Assembly (NCBI RefSeq): GCF_030160235.1
Contig: NZ_BSNY01000055.1
Span: forward strand, 207,358-271,357
From: Mesorhizobium huakuii
GTDB lineage: Bacteria > Pseudomonadota > Alphaproteobacteria > Rhizobiales > Rhizobiaceae
Length of the DNA: 64,000 bases
Direction: 5' to 3'
Shown here: piece after piece, positions 25,272-34,445 of the stretch
How the letters are laid out: each line of letters begins with the position of its first letter
Position numbering within the stretch: position 1 is the first letter of the stretch
The notes under the pieces: generated by a model
Seen by the model: only the letters and a program-made list of their open reading frames with translations
Database searches by the model: none
Told to the model about the DNA's origin: nothing
Translations under genes and position numbers: made by a program

Positions 25272-26441
25272 ATGCGCATCAAGACCGTCCAAGCCTGGTG
25301 GGTCCGCATCCCGATCGAAGCCGCTCGGCAGCACCGCAGCGACTTCGGCCAGGTGACGACCTTCGACGCCGCCATCCTGCGCATCGAAACCGATGACGGG
25401 CTGGTCGGCTGGGGCGAAGGCAAGAACGCGGCCGGCAGCGCCGGCAGCTACGGCGCCCTCGTTCACATGCTGAACCAGGAGGTCGGGCCGCAGCTGATCG
25501 GCCGCGATCCGGCCGACATCGGCATCATCTGGGAAATGCTCTACAATGGCGTGCGCCACGACACCGCCGCCCGCGCCGGCCACGCCATGCCGCAACTGGC
25601 GCGGCGCGGCATGAGCATCGCCGCCATCAGCGCCGTCGACATCGCGCTTTGGGATATCCTGGGCAAGTCGCTCGGCCAGCCGGTCTGGCGGTTGCTCGGC
25701 GGCCGCAAGATCGACCGCATGCAGGCCTATGCCTCGGGCGGCTGGGCGTCTGCCGATGCAATCGGCGAGCAGTTGAAATCGTACATCGCCCGGGGCGGCT
25801 TCAAGGCGCTGAAGATGCGGGTCGGCGCCATGGATGGCGCCGCGCATATCTCCGCTGCCCGCGTGCGCGCGGCGCGCCAGGCCCTCGGTCCCGATGTCGA
25901 GTTGATGGTCGACGCTCACGGCACCTATACGGTGGCGGAAGCCAAGCGCTTCATCCATCTCGTCAACGACCTCGATCTGGCCTGGTTCGAGGAACCGGTG
26001 ATCGCCGATGACAAGCCGGGCATGGCGGAAGTGCGCGCCTCCGGCGCCGTGCCGATCGCCACCGGCGAAAGCGAGGCGACGCGCTATGCCTTCCGCGACC
26101 TTGCCGTGCTCAAGGCCGCCGATATCTTCCAGCCCGATCCCGCCTTTTGCGGCGGCATCAGCGAGGCGATGAAGATCGGCACCATTGCCAGCGCCTTCAA
26201 TCTGCGCTTTGCGCCGCATCTGTGGGCCGGCGCGCCCTGCTTCTTCGCCGGGCTGCATGTCTGCGCCGCCTCGCCGTCGAGTTTCACCGTCGAATATTCG
26301 CTCGGCGCCAACCCGATGATCCACGATCTGATCGAAGAGACTGTCGAAGCACAGGACGGTATGATAGCGATCCCGGAAAAGCCCGGATTGGGATTCACCG
26401 TTTCTGAGCGATTCCTGGAGGCGCACGCGCAACGCAATTGA
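25272..26441 (+). CDS. Mandelate racemase/muconate lactonizing enzyme-family protein (sugar-acid dehydratase-like)
   Basis: 389 residues of the enolase superfamily. Metal ligands Asp214 (MVDAHG), Glu240 (WFEEP) and Glu266 (ATGES); Lys181-Met-Arg183 on the second barrel strand; Asp284 and His316 (FAPHLWAG) form the His-Asp dyad of the mandelate racemase subgroup. Most such proteins in sugar loci dehydrate acid sugars after abstraction of the alpha proton. It overlaps or abuts the regulator gene start. Specific substrate cannot be told. Confidence 0.87.
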   Translation: MRIKTVQAWWVRIPIEAARQHRSDFGQVTTFDAAILRIETDDGLVGWGEGKNAAGSAGSYGALVHMLNQEVGPQLIGRDPADIGIIWEMLYNGVRHDTAARAGHAMPQLARRGMSIAAISAVDIALWDILGKSLGQPVWRLLGGRKIDRMQAYASGGWASADAIGEQLKSYIARGGFKALKMRVGAMDGAAHISAARVRAARQALGPDVELMVDAHGTYTVAEAKRFIHLVNDLDLAWFEEPVIADDKPGMAEVRASGAVPIATGESEATRYAFRDLAVLKAADIFQPDPAFCGGISEAMKIGTIASAFNLRFAPHLWAGAPCFFAGLHVCAASPSSFTVEYSLGANPMIHDLIEETVEAQDGMIAIPEKPGLGFTVSERFLEAHAQRN

Positions 26442-26443
26442 CG

Positions 26444-27163
26444 ATGAAAGAAAAGAACCTTCTCGCGGAACTCGCAGCCTATCTGTTCTCCCACTCGGAC
26501 AAGGAGAGCGGCCGCACCCCATCCGAACGTGAGCTGGCGGAGCATTTCGCCGTCAGCCGCGGCCAGATCCGCGAGGCGCTGGCCATCCTGGAAGCCATGC
26601 GCATCGTCGAGCGGCGCGCCAAATCCGGCATCTACATCGACACCAAGCAGGCGAGCGTCGAGGCGCTGGCGCTGTTCGCGCGTGCCGGCCTGCCGCTCGA
26701 TCCCTTGCAGATCTACGAGACGGTCGAATTGCGCAAGATCCACGAGATCAAGGCCGCTGAACTCGCCTGTTCGCGCGCCACCGAGGAGAATTTCGAGCGG
26801 CTGCGCGAGATCCTCAAGGCTTCCGAGGAACGCATCGCCGCGGGCGAAGGTCTGGCCAAGGAGGACCGCGAGTTTCACCTGGAGATCGTGCGCGCCACCA
26901 AGAACAGCGTCTTCCACAACATCTGCAGCGTCTACTATCTGATGGGCGAACAGCGCCTGCCGATCTACTTCAACGATCCCGAACGCAGCGTGCGTTCGCA
27001 TGCCGAGCATGTGCAGATCTACGAGGCGCTGCTGCGCCGCGACGGCAATCTCGCCCAGGCGCTGATGAGCGCCCACCTGCAAGGGGCGGAGAGCTACTGG
27101 AAGGGCCTGATCGAAGGCGGCAAGGCAGCTGCGCCCGCGAGCCCGGCGCTCGAAAAGGCCTGA
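26444..27163 (+). CDS. FadR-type GntR transcriptional regulator
   Basis: 239 residues: winged helix about 18-70 (TPSERELAEHFAVSRGQIREALAIL) and an FCD effector domain with metal-type residues (EDREFHLEIV, RSHAEHVQIYEAL). The ATG at 26444 is preferred over a TTG two codons earlier. Lying in the middle of the operon, it is the best candidate for binding the six TCTGGT-N3-ACCAGA sites at 24.0-24.2, 41.8-42.0 and 46.7 kb, since FadR proteins bind this arm sequence. Effector probably a sugar acid of the pathway. Confidence 0.88.
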   Translation: MKEKNLLAELAAYLFSHSDKESGRTPSERELAEHFAVSRGQIREALAILEAMRIVERRAKSGIYIDTKQASVEALALFARAGLPLDPLQIYETVELRKIHEIKAAELACSRATEENFERLREILKASEERIAAGEGLAKEDREFHLEIVRATKNSVFHNICSVYYLMGEQRLPIYFNDPERSVRSHAEHVQIYEALLRRDGNLAQALMSAHLQGAESYWKGLIEGGKAAAPASPALEKA

Positions 27164-27165
27164 CC

Positions 27166-28158
27166 GTGGCCCAGACCGTGCCGAAGATCCTGTCGACCCA
27201 TCCGCTGCACCCGCGCGCCTCGGCCAAGCTCGCCGGCGCCGGCCAGCTCGTCATCGCATCGGCGCTCGATCCCGCCACCTTGACCCGGGAGGCCAAGGAC
27301 GCCGACATCGTCATCGTGCGCGCGCCGCTGCCGCCGGCGCTGTTCGAGGGCGCCTGGAAGCTGCGAGCCGCCATCCGCCATGGCGCCGGGCTCGACATGA
27401 TCCCGATGGAGGCCGCGACTGCCGCCGGCGTGCTGGTGGCCAACGTGCCGGCGGTCAATGCCCGTTCGGTTGCGGAACACGTCATGTTCGCCGCGCTTGC
27501 GCTGCTGCGGCAGTTCCGCAGGGTCGACCGCGACCTGCGCGCCAAAGGCTGGCTCGCCGGACGCGAGCACGCCAACGCCAACATCGAACTTGCCGGCAAG
27601 ACCATCGGCATTGTCGGCCTTGGCGCCGTCGGCCAGGCCGTCGGCCATATCGCGGCGCACGGCTTCGACCTGAAGGTGGTGGCAACGACGCGCAGCATGC
27701 AGCCGGCGCCCGAAAAAGTCGGCTTCCTGTCGATCGACGCGCTGGTCGAGCAGAGCGACATCATCGTGCTGTGCTGTCCGCTGACGCCGGAGACGCGTGG
27801 CCTGATCAGCCGCGAGCGCATAGCCCGCATGAAACCCAATGCGCTTTTGATCAACGTTTCGCGCGGGCCGGTCGTCGATGACGATGCCCTGATCGAGGCC
27901 TTGCGCGAGCGCCGCATCGGCGGCGCGGCGCTCGACGTGTTTTCGACGCAGCCGCTGCCCTCAAATCATCCCTATTTCGGTTTCGACAACGTCATCATCA
28001 CCCCGCATATGGCAGGCATTACCGAGGAATCGATGATGCGCATGGGCATTGGCGCGGCGGGCGAAGCCTTGCTGGTGCTGGCCGGCAAGCTGCCGGTCAA
28101 TCTGCGCAATCCGGAAGCGGTCGATCACTATCGGCGGCGGTTTCCGCTCGACCTATAG
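27166..28158 (+). CDS. D-isomer-specific 2-hydroxyacid dehydrogenase (phosphoglycerate dehydrogenase-like)
   Basis: 330 residues. NAD-binding motif GIVGLGAVGQAVG, catalytic Arg in NVSRGPVVDD, Glu in the region following, and catalytic His in ITPHMAGIT. It starts with GTG two bases after the regulator stop. The enzyme would interconvert a 2-keto and a D-2-hydroxy acid, consistent with the product of the dehydratase upstream. Distinguishing SerA-, glyoxylate- and gluconate-reductase types is not possible from this view. Confidence 0.87.
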   Translation: MAQTVPKILSTHPLHPRASAKLAGAGQLVIASALDPATLTREAKDADIVIVRAPLPPALFEGAWKLRAAIRHGAGLDMIPMEAATAAGVLVANVPAVNARSVAEHVMFAALALLRQFRRVDRDLRAKGWLAGREHANANIELAGKTIGIVGLGAVGQAVGHIAAHGFDLKVVATTRSMQPAPEKVGFLSIDALVEQSDIIVLCCPLTPETRGLISRERIARMKPNALLINVSRGPVVDDDALIEALRERRIGGAALDVFSTQPLPSNHPYFGFDNVIITPHMAGITEESMMRMGIGAAGEALLVLAGKLPVNLRNPEAVDHYRRRFPLDL

Positions 28159-28199
28159 CAAATCGCGGTTTCGCCCCAATTCTCCGCGACGGTGCGGCC

Positions 28200-28589
28200 A
28201 TGTCCGGTCCTCGCTTCGCATTCCTGATTGCCGCAGCCTCTTCCATCTGCGCCCTGCCGGCATTCGCCGCGGCTCAGAGCAGCTATGTCTATTGCGACAA
28301 TGGGCTACGCTGCTTCAAGGCGCCCTGCCCGTCGAACAGCGCGCTCGATCTTGCCACCGGCAAGATCATCAAGGGTGTGTCGATCGACGCCAGCGGATTG
28401 CCGCAGGCCGACAAGGCGATAACGGATCAGTCCGACGTGCTTTACAGCGGGAAGATCGTCGTCAGGGGCTCGATCGAGCAGCGTACCCAGACCATCACCG
28501 GTAAGGACTACAGCCTGCCATGGCTGGTCGCGACCCGCATCGTGCGCACCGCCAGGGACAGCGAACGCAAGCACTGTTCATCGCCCTGA
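28200..28589 (+). CDS. Small secreted protein of unknown function
   Basis: 129 residues with a signal peptide (FAFLIAAASSICALPAFAAA), then a mature domain of about 100 residues beginning YVYCDNGLRCFKAPCPS, with four cysteines including one near the C-terminus (KHCSS). The CxxxPCP cluster suggests disulfides. No ribosome site is obvious, and I do not recognise the family. It stands alone between the dehydrogenase and the convergent amidase. Confidence 0.6.
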   Translation: MSGPRFAFLIAAASSICALPAFAAAQSSYVYCDNGLRCFKAPCPSNSALDLATGKIIKGVSIDASGLPQADKAITDQSDVLYSGKIVVRGSIEQRTQTITGKDYSLPWLVATRIVRTARDSERKHCSSP

Positions 28590-28613
28590 TCCGCCATTGC
28601 GATCGACGAACGG

Positions 28614-29909
28614 TCAGCCGCCAAGCAGCCTCTCCACTTCAGCGGCAATCCGCAGCAGACGCCGGTCATGGCCGTTGCGCGCGACCAGCATCAGTCCAGC
28701 CGGTAACGCCATACCAGGCATCGGCAGGGAGATCGCGCAGAGATCGAACTGATTGGCGACCTGTGTGTTGCGCAGCAGCAGGCCTTCGACGCGGTCGCGC
28801 AGTTCGGCGTCCTCGGCCATGGAAACGATGGTCGGCGCCATCACCGGCGTGGTCGGCAGGGCCAGCACATCGACCGATGCCAACCGCTCGTCCATGGCGG
28901 CAACGAGCGCGCCACGGCGGCGCAGGACCCTGATATAGACCGGTGCCGGCAGCATCGCCGCCCGCGACAACGGCCCGCTGACATGCGGATCGACCGGCAC
29001 CGATGCCCCGGTCGCCAGCCAGTCGGCATGCACTTCGGCCCCTTCCATGGCAGCGATCGAACCGCGCTTGGTGGCGGTCCTGAGCTCCGCGATCATGTCG
29101 TCGATCACCAGATCGGCCATGTGCGCGCCGGCCTGTTCGATCTTGCCGAGACAATGCTCGAACGCCGCGGTAACTTCACCTTCCGTCTCGTCAAAAAGAA
29201 CGCCGCGCGGCACACCTACTCGAAGTCCCGCGAGCGATATGGCGGCCAGGTCAATCGGCACCTCACCGGCCATCACCGCGTCTGTGGCGGCACATTGCGC
29301 GACTGTTCGGGCAAGCGGCCCGATCGAGTCCAAGGTGCCAGACAGCGGAAAGGCGCCGGTCAGCGGCACGCGCCGCGACGTCGGCTTGAAACCAACGACA
29401 CCATTGAGCGCCGCCGGAATGCGGATCGACCCGCCGGTGTCGGATCCGATGGAGATATCGCTCGTCCCCTCACCGACGGAAACGCCGGCGCCCGAGGACG
29501 AACCACCGGGAATGCGGCTGGCATCGACCGCATTGCCGGGCGTGCCGTAATGCATGTTGTCGCCGATCGCCGTGAACGCGAATTCGGTCATGTTGGTCTT
29601 GCCGATGATGACCGCGCCGGCTTGCCGAAGCCGGCTGACGACGGCCGCGTCGCGCACAGCCGGTGCCGAGGTCGTGCGCATCAGCGAGCCGGCTGTGGTT
29701 GGTTCGCCTGCAACATCGAACAGATCCTTGATCGAGACGATTGCGCCGTCGAGCGGCCCGAGCGTCACGCCGGCCCGGCCGCGGGCGTCGCTGGCATCGG
29801 CCGCGGCCCGCGCGACCTCGACATAGAGCTTGGTGAGGACCTTTTCGTCGGCCGCACGATTGGCAAGACGTGACAGGATGATTTCGAGGCGGTCGCGGAT
29901 GGATTGCAT
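28614..29909 (-). CDS. Amidase-signature family protein
   Basis: 431 residues from the ATG at 29909. The amidase Ser-cisSer-Lys triad is visible: Lys61 (VSIKDLFD), cis-Ser about 137 in PGGSSSGAG and nucleophile Ser161 in SDTGGSIRIPA. Such enzymes hydrolyse amides, including aryl and alkyl amides or Gln-tRNA precursors; the lack of gatB/gatC here argues for a free amidase. Monocistronic and divergent from the GFA gene. Confidence 0.9.
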   Translation of the reverse strand: MQSIRDRLEIILSRLANRAADEKVLTKLYVEVARAAADASDARGRAGVTLGPLDGAIVSIKDLFDVAGEPTTAGSLMRTTSAPAVRDAAVVSRLRQAGAVIIGKTNMTEFAFTAIGDNMHYGTPGNAVDASRIPGGSSSGAGVSVGEGTSDISIGSDTGGSIRIPAALNGVVGFKPTSRRVPLTGAFPLSGTLDSIGPLARTVAQCAATDAVMAGEVPIDLAAISLAGLRVGVPRGVLFDETEGEVTAAFEHCLGKIEQAGAHMADLVIDDMIAELRTATKRGSIAAMEGAEVHADWLATGASVPVDPHVSGPLSRAAMLPAPVYIRVLRRRGALVAAMDERLASVDVLALPTTPVMAPTIVSMAEDAELRDRVEGLLLRNTQVANQFDLCAISLPMPGMALPAGLMLVARNGHDRRLLRIAAEVERLLGG

Positions 29910-30027
29910 GTCGATGTCGGACTCCGCCAGGATGCAATGTCTTTTGGGCAAGCGCGGTCGATTGGGCTTGCGGAAGGGATAACCCGGCCAGCGTGCCTTT
30001 GCACCTGCCAGCCATAGGAAGATACTG

Positions 30028-30375
30028 ATGCTGTACAAAGGCAGCTGCCACTGCGGCAAGGTCGCCTTCCAATTCAAGGCGGAACTGACGGGCGCCGTGC
30101 GGTGCAATTGTTCGATCTGTTCGCGCAAGGGCGCGCTCTTGTGTGCCATCCCGCATGAGAGCCTGACGGTCCTGGCCTGGGGCGATGATCTGGGCACCTA
30201 TACGTTCGGCAACCACGCCATGGCGCACCGCTTCTGCCGCACCTGCGGCATCCACCCTTTCGCGGAGGACGTCCGTGAAGGTGGTGAACGCAGCGCCTAT
30301 GTCAACCTCAACTGCGTCGCCGATGTCGACCCATCCACCTTGTCGATCTTCGACTTCGACGGACGCTCGGCGTGA
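30028..30375 (+). CDS. GFA-family zinc protein (CENP-V/GFA domain)
   Basis: 115 residues with the seven-Cys zinc pattern of the glutathione-dependent formaldehyde-activating fold: GSCHCGKVAF, CNCSICSRKG and FCRTCGIHPF. These proteins bind zinc and sometimes glutathione adducts; most are uncharacterised. The ATG follows AGGAAG. Single gene between the amidase and the convergent SDR gene. Confidence 0.87.
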   Translation: MLYKGSCHCGKVAFQFKAELTGAVRCNCSICSRKGALLCAIPHESLTVLAWGDDLGTYTFGNHAMAHRFCRTCGIHPFAEDVREGGERSAYVNLNCVADVDPSTLSIFDFDGRSA

Positions 30376-30392
30376 AGCGGTTCCGGGTTGGC

Positions 30393-31301
30393 TTACCGGT
30401 AACCCGTTGCATCGGCGGGTTTGCCGGCGTCCTGAACCTCCGGCACATAGCGCCACGCATCGGGCCGCGAACCGTCGAGATCGGTAAAGCCGTAGACCTG
30501 CGCCAACCCGCCGCTGGACAGCGACTGCCCGTTCCAGCGCGAACGGTCCGTGTCCGCCGCCAAGGCGGCAACGGCGCGCCCAACGAAACGCGGCGTCTCC
30601 GAAATAATGAAGTGCGGCACCTTCTCCGTGGCATCGCGCCAATTCTCCTCGCGCACCCCAAAGGCCTCCAGCATCATCTCCGACCGCAGCCAGCCGGGCG
30701 TCAGAGAGACTGAGGTGGCGCCGTGTTTTGCAAGGTCCTTGGCGTGAGCCCATGCCATCCGGTTCACCGCGACCTTGGCAAGGTCGTAGAAGGGCGACAG
30801 GCGGTAATGCTCGGCATTGTATTCGGCCGTGCCGTCGGTGACTTCCACCAGCAGTCCGCCCGGCTCCTCGATCATCAGGGGCAGCGCATGGTGGGCGGTG
30901 ATCAGATGGGTGTCGATGGCCAGGCGCAGCATGCGCAAGCCATTGTCGAGATTGTGCTCCCAGACCGGCTTGTCCCATTCGAACAGCTTTTCACCGCCCC
31001 AGATATCGTTGACCAGTATGTCGAGGCGGCCCTGTTCCTTGCGGATGCGCTCGACCAGCCTGCGCACATCGTCAGCCACGAGGTGATCGACCTGGACGGC
31101 GATGCCCTTGCCGCCGTTCGCCGTGACCAGTTCCGCCGTCTCCTCGATTGTTTCGGGCCGGGCGTATTCGGATTGCCGGGCACGCGTGCTCCGCCCGGTG
31201 ACATAGACCGTGGCGCCGGCGGCACCGAGCTCGACCGCTATGCCGCGCCCGGCACCCCGTGTGCCGCCGGCGACCAGGGCAACTTTTCCTTGCAACATCA
31301 T
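30393..31301 (-). CDS. Short-chain dehydrogenase/reductase
   Basis: 302 residues with the SDR nucleotide site (VALVAGGTRGAGRGIA). The expected YxxxK is not clear: the region reads SPFYDLAKVAVNRMAWAHA, that is Tyr-x3-Lys (YDLAK), which fits. The C-terminus is somewhat longer than the 250-residue norm. Start ATGATG after GGGAGAG. Divergent from the TetR gene at 31400, probably its target. Substrate unknown. Confidence 0.87.
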   Translation of the reverse strand: MMLQGKVALVAGGTRGAGRGIAVELGAAGATVYVTGRSTRARQSEYARPETIEETAELVTANGGKGIAVQVDHLVADDVRRLVERIRKEQGRLDILVNDIWGGEKLFEWDKPVWEHNLDNGLRMLRLAIDTHLITAHHALPLMIEEPGGLLVEVTDGTAEYNAEHYRLSPFYDLAKVAVNRMAWAHAKDLAKHGATSVSLTPGWLRSEMMLEAFGVREENWRDATEKVPHFIISETPRFVGRAVAALAADTDRSRWNGQSLSSGGLAQVYGFTDLDGSRPDAWRYVPEVQDAGKPADATGYR

Positions 31302-31363
31302 TGAACTCTCCCAAGAACGGCATCATCGATGAAATCCGAGCTGGCTTGTGCCGCTCGCATCAT

Positions 31364-31387
31364 ATATAAATGATCATTCGGTTATAT
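31364..31387. promoter_or_regulatory. Operator candidate between SDR and TetR genes
   Basis: AATGATCATT (31369-31378) is a perfect palindrome flanked by ATATAA and TTATAT. Its position in the divergent gap supports autoregulation and control of the SDR gene, and places the TetR start downstream at 31400. Confidence 0.45.
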
Positions 31388-31399
31388 CAGGATGTCAAG

Positions 31400-31978
31400 G
31401 TGACCCGACCCAAAACACAGCCCGACGAGCAGGTGCTGGAAGCCGCATTGCGATTGATCCACGAGCACGGCCCGGAAGCGCTCACCTTCGAACGCCTGGC
31501 AAAAGCTTGCGGTCTCTCGGGCGCGACCCTGGTGCAGCGCTTTGGGAACAAGGCGCGGTTGAAGCAACGCACCTTGCTGCATGCCTGGGATGGTCTTGAC
31601 GACAAGACCAGGACGCTGGCGGCCGCCGTTCCAAGAACGCCAGCCGGCGCGATCGAATTGCTGGTGGCGCTCTCGCAAGGCTATGGCGGCATCGAATCCT
31701 ATGCCGAGGGCCTGCTCGTCCTGCGCGAGGATCTGCGTGACCCCCTGCTCAGGACACGCGGTGCGGCCTGGAAGACAGCCCTGTGCAACGCACTCGCGGC
31801 TTGCTTTGCCGGAACGCCCAGCCCACCGCAGGACATCGGCCTGCTGATGGCCTCGCATTGGCAGGGATCGTTGCTGTGGTGGAGTTTCGATCCGACGATC
31901 GAAGTCGCCGCCTATGTCGAGGACAGTCTCAACCGCTTCGTTGCCGCCATCACGACGGCAGCGGCCCGAAAACCGTGA
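31400..31978 (+). CDS. TetR/AcrR-family regulator
   Basis: 192 residues from GTG 31400, chosen because AGGA lies 7 bases upstream; an in-frame ATG at 31370 has no ribosome site and sits inside the palindrome. N-terminal HTH (TFERLAKACGLSGATLVQRFGNKARLKQ) follows the usual TetR helix 1. It probably represses the divergent SDR gene. Ligand unknown. Confidence 0.85.
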   Translation: MTRPKTQPDEQVLEAALRLIHEHGPEALTFERLAKACGLSGATLVQRFGNKARLKQRTLLHAWDGLDDKTRTLAAAVPRTPAGAIELLVALSQGYGGIESYAEGLLVLREDLRDPLLRTRGAAWKTALCNALAACFAGTPSPPQDIGLLMASHWQGSLLWWSFDPTIEVAAYVEDSLNRFVAAITTAAARKP

Positions 31979-32015
31979 TGGTTCCCGGGCCGCTGGATGG
32001 GTCGGAGATGAGAGC

Positions 32016-33230
32016 CTATTCGGCCTGCTTCGGGCCGCGCAGGAACACAACGATGGCCGCCAGCAGCGTTGCGACGCCGCAATAGGCGAAGGCGCTGGCC
32101 ACGCCGGCATGGTCGACCAGCAGGCCGCCGAAGACGGCGCCCAGCGCAATCGCCACCTGGAAGGTCGCCACCATCAGGCCGCCGGCGCTTTCGGCCTGGT
32201 CGGGCGCTGCCCGCACCAGCCAGCTCTGCAGCCCGACCGGCACCGCGCCGAAGGCAAAGCCCCAGGCAGCAACGGCAGCCGCGGCGATCGTCGGCGAAGC
32301 GCCAAGGATCAGCATCGAGCCGGCCGCCAGGGCGATCAGCAGGGGCGCCAGCGCCACGGCTATCTTGAGGTTGCGCTCGGCCAGGAAGCCGCCGGCGATA
32401 TTGCCGAAGAAACCGCCAATGCCGTAGGCCAGCAGCACCAGCGAGATCGTCTCGATGTCGAGCACCGGCACCTTTTCGAGGAACGGGCGCACATAGGTGA
32501 AGCCAGCAAAGTGCCCCGACGCGACCAGCAGCACGACCAGCAGGGCCACCCGGATCGACGGCCGCTCCAGCACGTCGAGCAAGGTGCGGAAGCTCGCGAC
32601 ACCCATCGGCGGCAGCTTCGGAATGGTGGCCAATTGCACCAGCAGCGCGAGGGCACCGACAATGGTCGCGATCATGAACGCCGTGCGCCAGCCCCAGATG
32701 TCGCCGACATAGGCGCCAACCGGCGCGGCGGTGACCGTGGCCAGTGAAACGCCGGTCAGGATGATCGACATGGCGCGCGGCATCAGCCGCATCGGCACCA
32801 GCCGCAGCGCCATGGCCGCCGACATTGCCCAGAAGCCGCCGAGCGCCACCCCGAGCACGACGCGGGCCAACAGAAGCATGGGCAGTGAAGCGGCAAAGGT
32901 GGCGAGAAGGTTGGACAGGATGAGGAACGAGGTCAGCATCCACATCACCAGCCGTCGGTCCATACGCCTTGTGATGATCGCCATGGTGGGCGCGGCAATG
33001 GCACCGACGATGGCGGTTGCCGTCACCGCCTGGCCCGCGACACCTTCGGTGACGCCGAGATCGCGCGCCATCGGCGTCAGCAGGCTGGCGGGTAGGAATT
33101 CGGCGGTGACGAGACCGAAAACGCCAAGTGCCAGCGAAACCACGGCGCCCCAGGCCGGCTCGGTTCGTTCATCGGCGTCTGCGGGGTTCAGAAGCGCGGC
33201 GTCGATGACATCAGTTGCGGGTTCGGCCAT
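32016..33230 (-). CDS. MFS exporter, NepI/AraJ-like (DHA1)
   Basis: 404 residues with 12 predicted membrane helices. The segments EFLPASLLTPMARDLGVTEGVAG and ALGGFWAMSAAMALRLVP closely recall E. coli NepI, a purine ribonucleoside efflux pump. A cytosolic central loop and APVGAYVGDIWGWR motif fit the DHA1 family. It is divergent from the AraC genes, which may control it. Specificity for nucleosides is inferred from memory of NepI, not shown. Confidence 0.88.
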   Translation of the reverse strand: MAEPATDVIDAALLNPADADERTEPAWGAVVSLALGVFGLVTAEFLPASLLTPMARDLGVTEGVAGQAVTATAIVGAIAAPTMAIITRRMDRRLVMWMLTSFLILSNLLATFAASLPMLLLARVVLGVALGGFWAMSAAMALRLVPMRLMPRAMSIILTGVSLATVTAAPVGAYVGDIWGWRTAFMIATIVGALALLVQLATIPKLPPMGVASFRTLLDVLERPSIRVALLVVLLVASGHFAGFTYVRPFLEKVPVLDIETISLVLLAYGIGGFFGNIAGGFLAERNLKIAVALAPLLIALAAGSMLILGASPTIAAAAVAAWGFAFGAVPVGLQSWLVRAAPDQAESAGGLMVATFQVAIALGAVFGGLLVDHAGVASAFAYCGVATLLAAIVVFLRGPKQAE

Positions 33231-33255
33231 GGTCAGTCTCCGATCTGCTTGCAGC

Positions 33256-33289
33256 GCTACATAGGGAATGACCGCCCGGGGATTCCACC
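33256..33289 (+). promoter_or_regulatory. Direct repeat 1, candidate AraC-type site
   Basis: ACATAGGGAATGACC-GCCCGGGGATTCCA type element 26-54 bp upstream of the exporter start. About 26 of 29 positions agree with the copy at 33367; AraC proteins commonly bind direct repeats. Confidence 0.5.
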
Positions 33290-33366
33290 CGTTCCATGCC
33301 TTGCCGTCACGGCTTGGCTATGGGGCCGGTCCGCTATTTGTTTGCGGCGCAACATTTGGCTGCAAT

Positions 33367-33400
33367 GCAACATAGGGAGTGACGCCCTGGAGTTTCCATG
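33367..33400 (+). promoter_or_regulatory. Direct repeat 2, candidate AraC-type site
   Basis: Second copy (ACATAGGGAGTGAC-GCCC-GG-TTTCCA pattern) just before the first AraC gene, 111 bp from copy 1. A partial copy (TGACGGGCGGGCGATTCCA) lies at 34412-34430 before the second AraC gene. Confidence 0.5.
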
Positions 33401-33414
33401 CTAAAAACCCCATT

Positions 33415-34398
33415 ATGCTTGACCATTCGTCCAAAATTCCAGTCACCGGCGACCCGCTGACGGATATATTGCGCGGCCTGCGCCTCGATGGTGTCGAGTA
33501 TGGCCGTTGCGAGATGAAAGAGCCTTGGGGTATCCAGTTTCCGGCTCAGCCAGGCGCGCGGTTTCACTTCATCGGCCGCAAGGGCTGCTGGCTGAAGCAG
33601 CCCTCCGGCGAATGGGTTGAGCTCAATGCCGGTGACGCGGTGCTGCTGCCGCGCGGCGAGGCCCATGTGCTGGCCAGCGAACCCGGGGCGAAGGCCTGGC
33701 CGATCCATGGCTACGAGCTTGAGGAAGTCTGCAAGGACGTCTATTGCACGTCGAACGCGGAGATGTGCGACAAGAATTGCCAGCCGGGAACGCTGCTGTT
33801 CTGCGCCGCCATGTACTTCAACCTCGATGGCCTGCATCCGCTGCTCGGCATGATGCCGGACGTGATGCGTTCGCATGAGCTGGAAGCCTATGAGCCGGGC
33901 ATTCCGCACCTGCTGGAGTCCATGGCGCGCGAAGTGACGATGGAGCGTGTCGGCTCCGGCGGCATCCTGGCGCGGCTGGCCGATGTGCTTGCCGCCACTG
34001 TCATCCGCTCATGGGTCGAACGCGGCTGCGGCGACTCCTCCGGCTGGATCGCGGCCGTCAGGGACCGCGACATCGGCCGCGTGCTGGCCGCCATCCATCT
34101 TGAACCCGACCATGACTGGACGGTCGAGTCCCTGGCCCGGATGATGGGTGCTTCGCGCTCGGGCTTTGCCGAGCGTTTCGCCACCATCGTCGGCGAGACG
34201 CCGGCAAAATATGTCACCCAGGTCAGGATGCATCAGGCGCGGCAGTGGCTGGTCCGCGACCGGATGAAGATATCCGTCGTTGCCGCACGCCTCGGCTATG
34301 AATCGGACGCCGCCTTCAGCCGTGCCTTCAAGCGTGTCATCGGTTCGGCGCCCAGCCATCTGCGCGCCGAGGAACAGGCCGACATCCGCCAGGGGTGA
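33415..34398 (+). CDS. AraC-family regulator with N-terminal cupin (paralogue 1)
   Basis: 327 residues from ATG 33415; an upstream GTG at 33379 lies inside the direct repeat and is less likely. The N-terminal cupin-type domain is AraC_binding_2/CupR-like (RFHFIGRKGCWLK, LNAGDAVLLPRGEAHVL). The C-terminal pair of HTH motifs is DWTVESLARMMGASRSGFAERF and ISVVAARLGYESDAAFSRAFKR. It probably controls the divergent MFS exporter. A close paralogue follows at 34446. Confidence 0.9.
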   Translation: MLDHSSKIPVTGDPLTDILRGLRLDGVEYGRCEMKEPWGIQFPAQPGARFHFIGRKGCWLKQPSGEWVELNAGDAVLLPRGEAHVLASEPGAKAWPIHGYELEEVCKDVYCTSNAEMCDKNCQPGTLLFCAAMYFNLDGLHPLLGMMPDVMRSHELEAYEPGIPHLLESMAREVTMERVGSGGILARLADVLAATVIRSWVERGCGDSSGWIAAVRDRDIGRVLAAIHLEPDHDWTVESLARMMGASRSGFAERFATIVGETPAKYVTQVRMHQARQWLVRDRMKISVVAARLGYESDAAFSRAFKRVIGSAPSHLRAEEQADIRQG

Positions 34399-34445
34399 CG
34401 CATCTCGACCGTGACGGGCGGGCGATTCCACGCTAGAACCCTGGC

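Noticed and set aside
24189-26522. Minus-strand open frame of about 780 codons opposite the isomerase and dehydratase genes
   Set aside because: Opposite to proteins with catalytic motifs intact; composition is typical of a shadow frame.
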